NCBI RefSeq assembly: GCF_017994015.1
Contig: NZ_JAGOLP010000017.1
Location: 1-64,000 of the forward strand
Source: Ferrovibrio sp.
Lineage (GTDB): Bacteria; Pseudomonadota; Alphaproteobacteria; Ferrovibrionales; Ferrovibrionaceae
Direction of reading: 5' to 3'
DNA length: 64,000 bases
Part shown: one piece after another, positions 33,534-42,917 of the stretch
Position numbering within the stretch: position 1 is the stretch's first letter
How the letters are laid out: each line of letters begins with the position of its first letter
Notes under the pieces: generated by a model
Told to the model about the DNA's origin: nothing
Seen by the model: only the letters and a program-made list of their open reading frames with translations
Databases searched by the model: none
Translations under genes and position numbers: made by a program

Positions 33534-36371
33534 ATGAGCAAAGACTATCGCGACACCGTATTCCTGCCCGCCACCGATTTTCCGATGAAGGCCGGGCTGC
33601 CGGCCAAGGAGCCGGAAATCCTGGCCCGCTGGAGCCGCAACAATCTCTACAAGCAGCTGCGCGCCGATGCCGCGGGCCGCGAAAAATTCATCCTGCATGA
33701 TGGCCCGCCCTATGCCAACGGCAACCTGCATCTTGGCCATGCGCTGAACAAGATCCTGAAGGACACCATCAACCGCACGCGGCAGATGCTGGGCTTCGAT
33801 GCCAATTACGTGCCGGGCTGGGATTGCCACGGCCTGCCGATCGAATGGAAGATCGAAGAGAAATACCGCGCCGCCGGCAAGAACAAGGATGACGTGCCGA
33901 TCGACGAGTTCCGCAAGGAATGCCGCGATTTCGCCGATCACTGGATTGCCGTGCAGCGCGAGGAATTCAAGCGGCTGGGCGTGGTGGGCGATTGGGACAA
34001 TCCCTACACCACGATGAGCTTTGCCGCGGAAGCGCAGATTGTGCGCGAGATCCAGAAATTCCTGATGAATGGCGGCCTGTTCAAAGGCTCGAAGCCGGTT
34101 TTGTGGTCAATCGTTGAACGCACCGCCCTGGCCGAAGCCGAGGTGGAGTATCAGGAACACACCTCGCATACCATCTTCGTGAAATTCCCAGTGGTGCAGC
34201 CGAGCCAGGCTGCCTTGGCCGGCGCCAGCATCGTGATCTGGACCACCACGCCCTGGACCATGCCGGCCAATCGCGCCATCGCGCTGAAGCAGGATGCGGC
34301 GTATGTGCGCCTGCGGGTTGATGCGGTGGGCGAGAAATCGCTGGCGCGGCCGGGCGATGAGGTTGTGGTGGCGGCCGAGCTGGTGGCCCAGGTGGTCAAG
34401 GCCTGCGCCATCGAGGCATATAGCGAGGTGGCGCGGCTGAGCGGCGCCGATCTGCTCGGCACGATTTGCGCCCATCCGTTGCGCGGCCAGGGTTTTGACT
34501 ATGACGTGCCGGTGCTGGCCGGCGAGTTTGTCACCCTGGATGCCGGCACCGGCTTTGTGCATATCGCGCCGGGCCATGGCGCCGATGACTACGCGCTGGG
34601 CATCGCCAACGGCATCGAAGTGCCGCATACGGTGGATGAAGACGGCAGCTATTTCCCGCATGTGCCGCTCTTTGCCGGCAAGCGGGTGCTGGATGATGCC
34701 GGCAAGGAAGGCGGCGCCAATCTGGCGGTGATTGAGGCGCTGACCAATGCCGGCGGCCTGCTTGGCCGTGGCCGGCTGCGCCATCAATATCCGCATTCCT
34801 GGCGCTCGAAGGCGCCGCTGATCTTCCGCAACACGCCGCAATGGTTCATCTCCATGGCCACCAACGACCTGCGCAAAAAGGCGCTGGCGGCCATCGACGC
34901 CACGGCGTTTTACCCGCCGCAGGGCCGCAACCGGCTTTATGCCATGATTGAGCAACGGCCCGATTGGGTGATCAGCCGGCAGCGCGCCTGGGGCGTGCCG
35001 ATTACGGTGTTTGAGCATAAGCAGACCGGCGAATTGCTGCGCGACGAAGCGGTGAATGAACGTATCGTGCAGGCCTGCCTCAAGGGCGGCGCCGATGCCT
35101 GGTTCACGGCCAAGCCGGCGGATTTCCTCGGGGACCAATATAATGCCGATGACTGGAAGATGGTGACCGACATCCTGGATGTCTGGTTCGATTCCGGTTC
35201 CACCCATGCCTTTGTGCTGGAGCAGCGCCCCGATCTGCAATGGCCGGCCTCGCTCTATCTCGAAGGCTCTGACCAGCATCGCGGCTGGTTCCATTCCTCG
35301 TTGCTGGAAAGCTGCGGCACACGCGGCCGCGCGCCTTATGATGCCGTGCTCACGCATGGCTTCATCCTCGACGAGAAGGGCCGCAAGATGTCCAAGTCGC
35401 TCGGCAATTCGGTCGAGCCGCAGGATGTCATCAAACAATCCGGCGCCGATATCCTGCGGCTCTGGGTTGCTTCGGCGAATTACAACGAGGATCTCTCGGT
35501 CGGGCCGAAGATCATCCAGGCCCAGGTGGATGCTTATCGCCGCTTGCGCAACACGCTGCGTTATCTGCTTGGCAATCTGGCCGGCTTTGCTGAAAGCGAG
35601 CGGCTGCCGGTGGAGCAGATGCCGGAGCTGGAACGCTGGGTGCTGCATCGCCTTACTGAGTTGAGCCAGACGGTGCGCGAAAGCTGCGAGAGCTACGATT
35701 TCCACCGCATGTATGTGGCGCTCTACAATTTCTGCGCCGTTGACCTGTCAGGTTTCTATTTTGATATCCGCAAGGATGCGCTGTATTGCGATGCGCCCGG
35801 CACCATCCGCCGCCGCGCCGCGCGCACGGTGCTGGATATCCTGTTTGACTGCCTGGCCAAGTGGCTGGCGCCGATCATCTGCTTCACCGCCGAGGAGGCC
35901 TGGCTGATCCGGCATCCGAGCGAAGATGGCAGCGTGCATCGTGAACTTTTCCCCGATCTGCCGGCGGCCTGGGCCGATGCGGCACTGGCGGCGAAGTGGG
36001 AGCGGGTGCGCAGCGTGCGTCGCGTGGTTACCGGTGCGCTGGAAATCGAACGTGCTGCCAAGCGTATCGGTTCCAGCTTGCAGGCCGCGCCGCAGGTATT
36101 TGTCACCCAGGAAGATGCTGATGCCCTGGCCGGTATCGACTTCGCGGAAATCTGCATCACTTCGGCGGTGCAGGTGCAGGTGGGCGAAGCGCCCGCCGAG
36201 GCTTTCCGGCTGGAGGATGTGAAGGGCGTTGGCGCGTTGCCGCGCAGTGCCAGCGGCATCAAATGCGAACGCTGCTGGCAGGTGCTGCCCGAAGTGGGCC
36301 ATGTGCAGGGCCATGACGACCTGTGCCAGCGCTGCGCTGATGCCGTGTCGATTCTCCCGGCGGCAGGCTGA
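33534..36371 (+). CDS. ileS: isoleucyl-tRNA synthetase
   Basis: IleRS charges tRNA-Ile and edits Val. The 945-aa protein has the HIGH signature as HLGHALN (near residue 64), the editing domain with TTTPWTMPANRA, the KMSKS loop in KGRKMSKSLGN (near residue 623), and the C-terminal zinc-binding KCERCW...CQRC motif. Length is normal for the bacterial type. The 180 nt before it contain no T-box or other structure that I could identify. It is followed by lspA, a common pairing. Confidence 0.98.
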   Translation: MSKDYRDTVFLPATDFPMKAGLPAKEPEILARWSRNNLYKQLRADAAGREKFILHDGPPYANGNLHLGHALNKILKDTINRTRQMLGFDANYVPGWDCHGLPIEWKIEEKYRAAGKNKDDVPIDEFRKECRDFADHWIAVQREEFKRLGVVGDWDNPYTTMSFAAEAQIVREIQKFLMNGGLFKGSKPVLWSIVERTALAEAEVEYQEHTSHTIFVKFPVVQPSQAALAGASIVIWTTTPWTMPANRAIALKQDAAYVRLRVDAVGEKSLARPGDEVVVAAELVAQVVKACAIEAYSEVARLSGADLLGTICAHPLRGQGFDYDVPVLAGEFVTLDAGTGFVHIAPGHGADDYALGIANGIEVPHTVDEDGSYFPHVPLFAGKRVLDDAGKEGGANLAVIEALTNAGGLLGRGRLRHQYPHSWRSKAPLIFRNTPQWFISMATNDLRKKALAAIDATAFYPPQGRNRLYAMIEQRPDWVISRQRAWGVPITVFEHKQTGELLRDEAVNERIVQACLKGGADAWFTAKPADFLGDQYNADDWKMVTDILDVWFDSGSTHAFVLEQRPDLQWPASLYLEGSDQHRGWFHSSLLESCGTRGRAPYDAVLTHGFILDEKGRKMSKSLGNSVEPQDVIKQSGADILRLWVASANYNEDLSVGPKIIQAQVDAYRRLRNTLRYLLGNLAGFAESERLPVEQMPELERWVLHRLTELSQTVRESCESYDFHRMYVALYNFCAVDLSGFYFDIRKDALYCDAPGTIRRRAARTVLDILFDCLAKWLAPIICFTAEEAWLIRHPSEDGSVHRELFPDLPAAWADAALAAKWERVRSVRRVVTGALEIERAAKRIGSSLQAAPQVFVTQEDADALAGIDFAEICITSAVQVQVGEAPAEAFRLEDVKGVGALPRSASGIKCERCWQVLPEVGHVQGHDDLCQRCADAVSILPAAG

Positions 36372-36379
36372 GCTTGCCC

Positions 36380-36853
36380 ATGCTGCTGAAGCCGCGTCTG
36401 CTCGGATTGCTGCTGGCCTTGCTGATCCTGGTGGCCGACCAGGCCAGCAAGGCGCCGCTGCTTGACTTGATGGCGCAGCATCCCGGTGGCATCGAAATCA
36501 CCAGTTTCTTCAACCTGGTGATGGTATGGAATCGCGGCGTCAGCTTTGGCCTGTTCAGCGATGCCGATGATAGCCGGCGCTGGATTTTAATCGCGGCGGC
36601 GGCGGCCATCACATTATGGCTGCTGGTGTGGTTGTGGCGCGGCCCCAACCGCCTGGTGGCGCTGGCGCTGGGCCTGGTGATCGGCGGCGCGCTGGGCAAT
36701 ATCCTGGATCGCCTGCGCTTTGGCGCGGTGGCGGATTTTTTTGATTTTCATCTTTTCGGCTGGCATTGGCCGGCCTTCAATATCGCTGATTGCGCCATCG
36801 TTGTTGGCGTTGGCCTGCTGCTGCTCGATTCATTCCTGCCGCGCCGCAACTAA
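36380..36853 (+). CDS. lspA: lipoprotein signal peptidase
   Basis: LspA cleaves signal peptides of diacylglyceryl-modified prolipoproteins in the inner membrane. The 157-aa protein has four membrane segments and the two catalytic Asp motifs: ALGNILDRLRFGAVADFFDF and FNIADCAIVVGVGLLL. VADQASKAPLLDL near the N-terminus is the usual DQxxK site. ATG 36380 starts 8 nt after ileS. The partner enzyme Lgt is also encoded in this window, at 56.5-57.4 kb. Confidence 0.95.
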   Translation: MLLKPRLLGLLLALLILVADQASKAPLLDLMAQHPGGIEITSFFNLVMVWNRGVSFGLFSDADDSRRWILIAAAAAITLWLLVWLWRGPNRLVALALGLVIGGALGNILDRLRFGAVADFFDFHLFGWHWPAFNIADCAIVVGVGLLLLDSFLPRRN

Positions 36854-36977
36854 TGTAGAATTCAGCGTTACATTGCGCCGCTGTTGAAAAAGTGGCAAGC
36901 TTGCAACTGTAACAGGCGGCGGATTGGATGAGCGGGGCGCACGGAAATATCCTGGGCAAACAGGCTGGCGGCTGCGA

Positions 36978-38915
36978 ATGGACGCGCCGCGCATGAGCAT
37001 GCCCGGATTGGGCATACCCTGGCGCCGCCGGCTTTCCACCAAGCAGGTCAAGGTTGCCGTGTTTGCCGCGCTGGTGCTGGGCTTCATTTCCAGCATCTAC
37101 CAGCTTGTGCTGGATATTCGCGGCGAGATGGCCAATCGCAATAGCGGCGTGGCCCAGGTGATGGATATGCTGACCGAGGCCGCAGCGCAGGCGGCCTATG
37201 CGCTGGACGAACAGCTTGCCGCCCGCGTGGTCAATGGCCTGCTGCTGTATGGCCCGATCCTGCGCGCCGAGGTGTATGACAATTATGGTCGCCGCATGGC
37301 GGCACAGCAGCGTGAGGAAACCGCGCCCAACTGGCTCACCCGGCTGGCCGGCTTGCAGGATGAAACCCATACCAGGCCGCTTTTTGCCAGCCGAGGCCAG
37401 GAATTGGTTGGCGAGTTGCGTGTGGTGGTGGATGCGGATCAATTCAGCCGCGATGTGCTGAACCGCATCTGGGTGGTGCTGGTCACCGGTTTTGTGCGCA
37501 ACCTGATTCTCGCGCTGGTGCTGGCGGTGCTGTTTTACTACACGCTGACGCGGCCGTTGCTGGGCCTGCTCGGGCAACTGGATCAGGTGGATGCGCAGGC
37601 GCCAAGCGCACGCCGGCTGGAAGCGCCGCCGCAGCATCAGGATGATGAATTCGGCCTGCTCACCAGCCGCATCAACGGCATTCTCGGCGCCAGTGCGCGG
37701 CATCTGGATGATCGGGATCGTGAACGGCAATTGCTGCGCTCTGTGCTGGATAACCTGCCGGCGCGGGTGACAGTGAAGGATGCCGAGGGCCGCTATCTGC
37801 TGCTCAATCGCCCGGCTGAACAGCTTTTTGGCATCGATACCGGCAATGCCTATGGCAAGCATATCCAGGATGTGCCGCTGCCCGGCCTGGATGCCGCCAG
37901 CCGGCAGCATTTCATTGATGATTCGCTGGCGCATGACCGTATTCTGGCCCAGACCGGGCAAGCGGTGCTGAATTACGAAAACACCTTCACCGATCCGCAG
38001 GGGGCATCCACCACATCGCTGGTCAGCAAGGTGCCGATCCGAGATGCCGAAGGCCGCATCTTCGGCGTGTTGTCGATTGCCACCGACATCACCGAGCGCA
38101 AACGCGCCGAGCAAGCTCTGGACCAGGCCAATACGCAGTTGCGCGCCCAGGCCGACGATCTGGAGCGGCTGGCGGTCAGCCTGTCGCGTGAGCGCGAACA
38201 TGCCATTGCCGCCAATCGGGCAAAGAGCGAATTCCTGGCTAATATGAGCCATGAATTGCGCACGCCGCTGAATGCCGTGATTGGTTTTGCCGAGGTGATT
38301 GTGCTGCGCATGTGGGGCGCCTCGTCCGACCGCTATTTCGACTATGCCCAGGATATTGCCATCAGTGCGCGGCATCTGCTCAATGTCATCAACGATATTC
38401 TCGATATGTCGAAGATCGAGGCCGGGCGCTACGAATTATCGCTGGAGCCGACCGATATCGGCCAGGCGGTGGAGGATTGCCTCACCATCGTGAAGGGCCG
38501 CGCCCGCGAAGGTCGCGTCACGCTGATCAATGAGATCACCAGTGATCAGTTGCCATTGCTCAACCTGGATGCGCGGGCCTTGAAGCAGGTGTTGCTCAAT
38601 CTGCTGTCGAATGCGATCAAATTCACCCCGGCGGCCGGTGTGGTGCGGATTTCCTGCAAGGTTGAGGCAGATGGCAGTGTGGTGTTGCAGGTGCGCGATA
38701 CCGGCATCGGCATCCGCAGTGAAGATGTTGGCCGTATCTTCGAGCCATTCTGGCAGGGTGATCCCAGCGTGCGGCGGCGCAGCGAAGGCACCGGCCTTGG
38801 TCTGGCGATCAGCCGCAAATTCATGGAACTGCATGGTGGCAGCCTGGATATCATCTCGGCGATGGGCGAGGGCACCACGGCCTTGGCACGCTTTCCGGCC
38901 CATTTGGTAAAATAA
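36978..38915 (+). CDS. PAS-domain sensor histidine kinase
   Basis: The 645-aa protein has two membrane helices (about residues 20-45 and 165-190) around a periplasmic domain, then a HAMP-like linker, a PAS domain (LRSVLDNLPARVTVKDAEGRYLLLNR...DITERKRAEQAL), a coiled coil and a HisKA domain with the phospho-acceptor His in NMSHELRTPLNAVIGF (about residue 425). The ATPase domain shows NLLSNAIKFTP, DTGIGIRSEDVGRIFEPFW and GTGLGLAISRKF. No response regulator is adjacent, so it is an orphan kinase. The signal is unknown. The start at 36978 is the best fit, but ATG 36993 or 36999 is possible. Confidence 0.92.
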   Translation: MDAPRMSMPGLGIPWRRRLSTKQVKVAVFAALVLGFISSIYQLVLDIRGEMANRNSGVAQVMDMLTEAAAQAAYALDEQLAARVVNGLLLYGPILRAEVYDNYGRRMAAQQREETAPNWLTRLAGLQDETHTRPLFASRGQELVGELRVVVDADQFSRDVLNRIWVVLVTGFVRNLILALVLAVLFYYTLTRPLLGLLGQLDQVDAQAPSARRLEAPPQHQDDEFGLLTSRINGILGASARHLDDRDRERQLLRSVLDNLPARVTVKDAEGRYLLLNRPAEQLFGIDTGNAYGKHIQDVPLPGLDAASRQHFIDDSLAHDRILAQTGQAVLNYENTFTDPQGASTTSLVSKVPIRDAEGRIFGVLSIATDITERKRAEQALDQANTQLRAQADDLERLAVSLSREREHAIAANRAKSEFLANMSHELRTPLNAVIGFAEVIVLRMWGASSDRYFDYAQDIAISARHLLNVINDILDMSKIEAGRYELSLEPTDIGQAVEDCLTIVKGRAREGRVTLINEITSDQLPLLNLDARALKQVLLNLLSNAIKFTPAAGVVRISCKVEADGSVVLQVRDTGIGIRSEDVGRIFEPFWQGDPSVRRRSEGTGLGLAISRKFMELHGGSLDIISAMGEGTTALARFPAHLVK

Positions 38916-38973
38916 TCCCGTTGCAATGCTGCCGGGGCTTGAGCCGGCGCCGCGCCGGGCGTAACGATCCGGC

Positions 38974-39888
38974 ATGGAAACGCCCCCGCCAAGCTTATCC
39001 GCCGCCACCAAGCGCCAGCAGAGTCTGGCGCTTGCCGCCTTGATCCTGGGCGCCTTGGCCATCGCCTTCTCACCGATCTTTGTGCGGCTTTCGGAAGTAG
39101 GGCCAACCGCCACCGGCTTCTACCGCACCTTCCTGGCCTTGCCGCCGCTCTGGCTGTGGTGGTGGCTGCGCGCGCCGCGCCCCAGCACGGCAGCGGAAAC
39201 CGGTGGTCTGCCGCCATTGGCGCTGATCCTGCTGCCCGGGCTGTTATTTGCTGGCGATCTGTTTTTCTGGCATCTGGCGATCAAATACACCACCGTGGCC
39301 AATGCCACGCTGCTGAGCAATTTCGCCCCGGTGATCGTCACACTCGGCGCCTGGCTGGTTCTGCGCGAACGCATTACAAGGCAGTTTCTGATTGCCATGC
39401 TGGTGGCAATCTGCGGCGCGCTGATGCTGGTTGGTTCCAGCTTCCAGCTTGGCGGCACCAATGTGTTTGGCGACATGCTGGCCTTCATCACGGCGCTGTT
39501 CTATGGCGTTTACATGATTGCCGTGGCCAAGCTGCGCGGCCGCCATGGCACCCAATCGTTGATGCTGTGGTCCACCCTGGTCAGCGCATTGGCTTTGCTG
39601 CCGGCGGCTTTGCTGATGGGCGAAGCCTTCATGCCGGCCACGTTGCAGGGCTGGTTCACGCTTTTTGGCCTGGCCTGGATCAGCCATGCGCTGGGCCAGG
39701 GCTTGATCGCCTATGCGCTGGGCCATCTGCCGGCCTCATTCTCATCGCTGGTGGTGCTGGTGCAGCCGGTGGCGGCGGCCTTCTTCGGCTGGCTCTGGCT
39801 TGGCGAGGGCCTGAGCAGCTTGCAGATCGGCGGCGGCCTGGTGGTGCTGTTCGGCATCTACCTGGCGCGCCGCGCGCAGTTGAAATGA
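38974..39888 (+). CDS. EamA/DMT-superfamily transporter
   Basis: The 304-aa protein has ten hydrophobic segments arranged as two EamA repeats, the first from about residue 15 and the second from about 165. Typical positions are the repeat-one segment ATLLSNFAPVIVTLGAWLVLRERIT and, in repeat two, LPASFSSLVVLVQPVAAAFFGWLWLGEGLSSLQIGGG. Members export or import amino acids, nucleotides or metabolites; specificity is not readable. It is a stand-alone gene converging on the acetoacetyl-CoA synthetase gene. Confidence 0.9.
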   Translation: METPPPSLSAATKRQQSLALAALILGALAIAFSPIFVRLSEVGPTATGFYRTFLALPPLWLWWWLRAPRPSTAAETGGLPPLALILLPGLLFAGDLFFWHLAIKYTTVANATLLSNFAPVIVTLGAWLVLRERITRQFLIAMLVAICGALMLVGSSFQLGGTNVFGDMLAFITALFYGVYMIAVAKLRGRHGTQSLMLWSTLVSALALLPAALLMGEAFMPATLQGWFTLFGLAWISHALGQGLIAYALGHLPASFSSLVVLVQPVAAAFFGWLWLGEGLSSLQIGGGLVVLFGIYLARRAQLK

Positions 39889-39892
39889 GCTG

Positions 39893-41860
39893 TTATTTCG
39901 GCATGCGCTGGGCGTAATCGGCAAACCAGGCCAGGCTGGCCGGATTGCTCATGGCGCCCGGATTGGCCACCTTTTCGGGTGGTTGGCCGAGCAGGATTTT
40001 TTTCACCGGCACTTCCAGTTTCTTGCCGGAAAGTGTGCGCGGCACTTCCGCCACCTGCTGGATGTCGCTGGGGATGAAGCGGGCCGAAACCGCATCGCGG
40101 ATGGCTTGGTTGATGCGCTGCTTCAGGGCATCGTCCAGCAGCAGCCCGTCGCGTAGTGCCACAAAGAGCGGCATGAAACTTTCGCGGCCAAGATATTCCA
40201 GGTCGATCACCAGGCTATCCAGGATTTCCGGCAATTCTTCCACGGCGCGATAAATTTCTGCCGTGCCGAGGCGTAGGCCGAGCCGGTTGATGGTGGCATC
40301 CGAGCGGCCATAGATGATCGAGCCGCCGCGCGGTGTGATCCTGATCCAGTCGCCATGGCGCCAGATGCCGGGATAAACATCGAAATAGCTGCCCTTGTAG
40401 CGTTCGCCATCCGGATCATTCCACAAATACAGCGGCATCGAGGGCAGCGGCTGCACACAGACCAGTTCGCCCACGTCATCCACCAGCGGTTTACCGGCTT
40501 CATCATAGGCCTGAATATCAGCACCCAGGCAGCGCACCTGCATTTCGCCGGCATAAACCGGCAGCATCACGCAGCCGGCCACAAAAGCGCCGGCAAAATC
40601 AGTGCCGCCGGAAATCGGCGACAGCCAGATATCGCCCAATTCGCGATAGATCCAGGCATAGGCATCTTCGGAAAGCGGCGAGCCGGTGGAGCCGACGCTG
40701 CGCAAGGCCGAAAGATCGGCCAGGTCGCGCGGCTTGATCCCGGCCTTGAGGCAGGAAGCATAGAAGGCGGCACCGGAGCCGAAGAAGGTCAGCTTGGCCT
40801 CGCCGGCAAAGCGCCACAGCCGGCCCCAATCCGGCCAGGCCGGGCTGCCATCGTATATCGCGATGGTGGCGCCGGTGGAAAGCCCGCCAACTTGCGCATT
40901 CCACATGATCCAGCCGGTGCTGGAATACCAGTGGAACACATCATCCGGGCCGATGTCATTGTGCAGCTGCATCATCTTCAGCATCTCAAGCACGATGCCG
41001 CCATGGCCATGCACAATCGGCTTGGGCAGGCCGGTGGTGCCGGAGGAATACACCACCCAGAGCGGATGATCGAACGGCACCGGCTCAACCTGGATTGCCG
41101 CCGGCTGGGCCAGAATCTCGGCCCAGCGCGCCACGGTCAGCTTGGCCGGCAGGTTTACGGCTTCGGCCTTGCTCGGCAGCAGGACCACATCACGCAGGCT
41201 GGGCAACGCGCCGGTGATCTCGCGCACCATGTCGCGCTTGTCCATCGGTTTGCCGTTGTAATGCACGCCTTCCACGGCAAACAACGCCACCGGCTCGATC
41301 TGCTTGAAACGATCCAGCACCGCCTGCAAACCCATATCCGGGGCGCAGATTGACCACACCGCGCCCAGCGACACGGTGGCCAGGAAAGCGATCAGGGTTT
41401 CAGGCGTGTTGGGCGCATAGGCCACCACGCGGTCGCCGCGCTGGATACCGCGCCGGCGCAGATGTGCGGCCACGGCGCCAACCTGCTGGCGCAGGTCAGC
41501 CCAGCTCAACTCGCGCATGGCTTCGGTTTCGGAAGCATACAGAATCGCCGGCCGCGCCGTGGTTTCGTGGCGCAGGATCTGGTCAACGTAATTCAGTTCG
41601 GCGCCGCTGAACCATTGTGCGCCGGGCATGCGGGCATCGGCCAGCACCTGGGCATAGGGCTTGTAGGCCTTGATCTCGAAGAAATCCCACATGCTGGCCC
41701 AGAAGGCGCGGATATCTGCCACCGACCATTGCCACAGCGCGTCGTAATCAGCGAAGTCGAGGCCACGTTCCTGCTTCAGCCAGGTCATGTAACGCTGCAA
41801 CTGGCTGCGCTGGATACGCTCGGGCGTGGGAGTCCAGAGCGGCTTTTCAGACGCGGTCAT
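39893..41860 (-). CDS. acetoacetyl-CoA synthetase
   Basis: The ATP-dependent ligase activates acetoacetate to acetoacetyl-CoA, linking ketone-body or PHB breakdown to central metabolism. The 655-aa ANL enzyme has the P-loop VVYSSGTTGLPKPIVHGHGG, the A5-like motif STGWIMWNAQVGGL, the adenylate motif YGRSDATINRLGLRLGTAEIY and the catalytic Lys near the end in RTLSGKKLEVPVKKIL. The N-terminus WTPTPERIQRSQLQRYMTWL is typical of AacS/AcsA. It ends the minus-strand run that begins with the TRAP transporter genes, 43 nt after the SMP-30 gene. Confidence 0.94.
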   Translation of the reverse strand: MTASEKPLWTPTPERIQRSQLQRYMTWLKQERGLDFADYDALWQWSVADIRAFWASMWDFFEIKAYKPYAQVLADARMPGAQWFSGAELNYVDQILRHETTARPAILYASETEAMRELSWADLRQQVGAVAAHLRRRGIQRGDRVVAYAPNTPETLIAFLATVSLGAVWSICAPDMGLQAVLDRFKQIEPVALFAVEGVHYNGKPMDKRDMVREITGALPSLRDVVLLPSKAEAVNLPAKLTVARWAEILAQPAAIQVEPVPFDHPLWVVYSSGTTGLPKPIVHGHGGIVLEMLKMMQLHNDIGPDDVFHWYSSTGWIMWNAQVGGLSTGATIAIYDGSPAWPDWGRLWRFAGEAKLTFFGSGAAFYASCLKAGIKPRDLADLSALRSVGSTGSPLSEDAYAWIYRELGDIWLSPISGGTDFAGAFVAGCVMLPVYAGEMQVRCLGADIQAYDEAGKPLVDDVGELVCVQPLPSMPLYLWNDPDGERYKGSYFDVYPGIWRHGDWIRITPRGGSIIYGRSDATINRLGLRLGTAEIYRAVEELPEILDSLVIDLEYLGRESFMPLFVALRDGLLLDDALKQRINQAIRDAVSARFIPSDIQQVAEVPRTLSGKKLEVPVKKILLGQPPEKVANPGAMSNPASLAWFADYAQRMPK

Positions 41861-41903
41861 GTTTTCCTCCGGGGATTCTTTTGCCGCAGCTTAACGCAAC
41901 CCG

Positions 41904-42914
41904 CTACCAATGCACCATGGGCAGGCCAGGCACCGGAGAGTGGAAATATGGAATGCGGTCGCCAAACAAAGTGCCGATATAGGCATGGCGCAGATCGGGG
42001 CCGCCGAAAGTGACACTGGCCATCCAGGGTGTCAGGCTGCTGCGTGCCGCCATCATTTCGGCCGGCCCTGCTGTGCCGGCCTGATAGGCGGCTTCCAAAG
42101 CGGCGATGGCGGCCGGGTTGCCATCATCAAACAATGTCAGCACGTCGCGTTCCGGCGTGATCGCGATCAGGCGTTCAGCCATCACCAATGTCACCCACAG
42201 ATTGCCATAGGCATCAAACGCGCAGCCATCGGGGAAGCCGGCCGGGCCAAAATCCGCCGGGCCATAGGTTTCGCGCCCGCTCAGCGAACCATCATCGCCA
42301 ACCCGGAACCGCGTGATGCAACGGCCGCAGGTTTCCACCGCGTAGAGATATTCCTCCTTGGCATCCAGGCGCACTTCATTGGTGAAGCGCAGGCCATCGG
42401 CGACCACGCGCATGCCATGCTCGTCCACCAGCGCGATATAGCCATCGGCCAGGCCGGGGCGCACTGCTTCCATCCAGTTTTTGATCCGGGTTGAAACCGT
42501 CACCCACAGGCGGTTTTTGCTGTCGCGCAGCACGAAGTTCACCTTGCCAATCGGCTGGCCGTCGATGCTGTCATGCAGCACGCGGCTCTTGCCCTGGCGA
42601 TCCATCACTTCCAGGCAATCGGTGCCGAAATTGGCAATCAGGATGTCGCCATTGGCGGCAAAGGCCAGGCCATTCGGCAAGGTGCCTTCGGTGAAACGCT
42701 TGGCCAGATCGCCGGTGGCGGAGAAGCGCACATCGGGCTGCTGCGCGATCAGCGTCTGGCTGCCATCCGGCGCGATGCGCATCACGCCGCCGCGCGCATC
42801 CGCCGACCATAACGTGCCATCACGCTCGGCCAGGATACATTCCGGGCGCTGCAAATCCTGCCCGGCAAATTTGAAATCGTCGCGGGTGACGCGGAAATTT
42901 TTCAGCGGGTTCAT
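41904..42914 (-). CDS. SMP-30/gluconolactonase/LRE family protein
   Basis: The 336-aa protein is a six-bladed beta-propeller of the SMP-30 family, which includes Ca/Zn lactonases. Family segments are RPECILAERDGTLWSADARGGVMRI (metal-binding Glu), PNGLAFAANGDILIANFGTD (metal Asn), and GFPDGCAFDAYGNLWVTLV (metal Asp). The metal ligands appear conserved, so lactonase activity on a sugar-acid lactone is plausible. It lies 3 nt after the TRAP large permease gene and probably acts on what that transporter imports. Confidence 0.88.
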   Translation of the reverse strand: MNPLKNFRVTRDDFKFAGQDLQRPECILAERDGTLWSADARGGVMRIAPDGSQTLIAQQPDVRFSATGDLAKRFTEGTLPNGLAFAANGDILIANFGTDCLEVMDRQGKSRVLHDSIDGQPIGKVNFVLRDSKNRLWVTVSTRIKNWMEAVRPGLADGYIALVDEHGMRVVADGLRFTNEVRLDAKEEYLYAVETCGRCITRFRVGDDGSLSGRETYGPADFGPAGFPDGCAFDAYGNLWVTLVMAERLIAITPERDVLTLFDDGNPAAIAALEAAYQAGTAGPAEMMAARSSLTPWMASVTFGGPDLRHAYIGTLFGDRIPYFHSPVPGLPMVHW

Positions 42915-42917
42915 GGC

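Noticed and set aside
36777-38375. A 532-codon minus-strand frame opposite the sensor kinase
   Set aside because: It overlaps the certain histidine kinase over its whole length and has shadow-frame composition.
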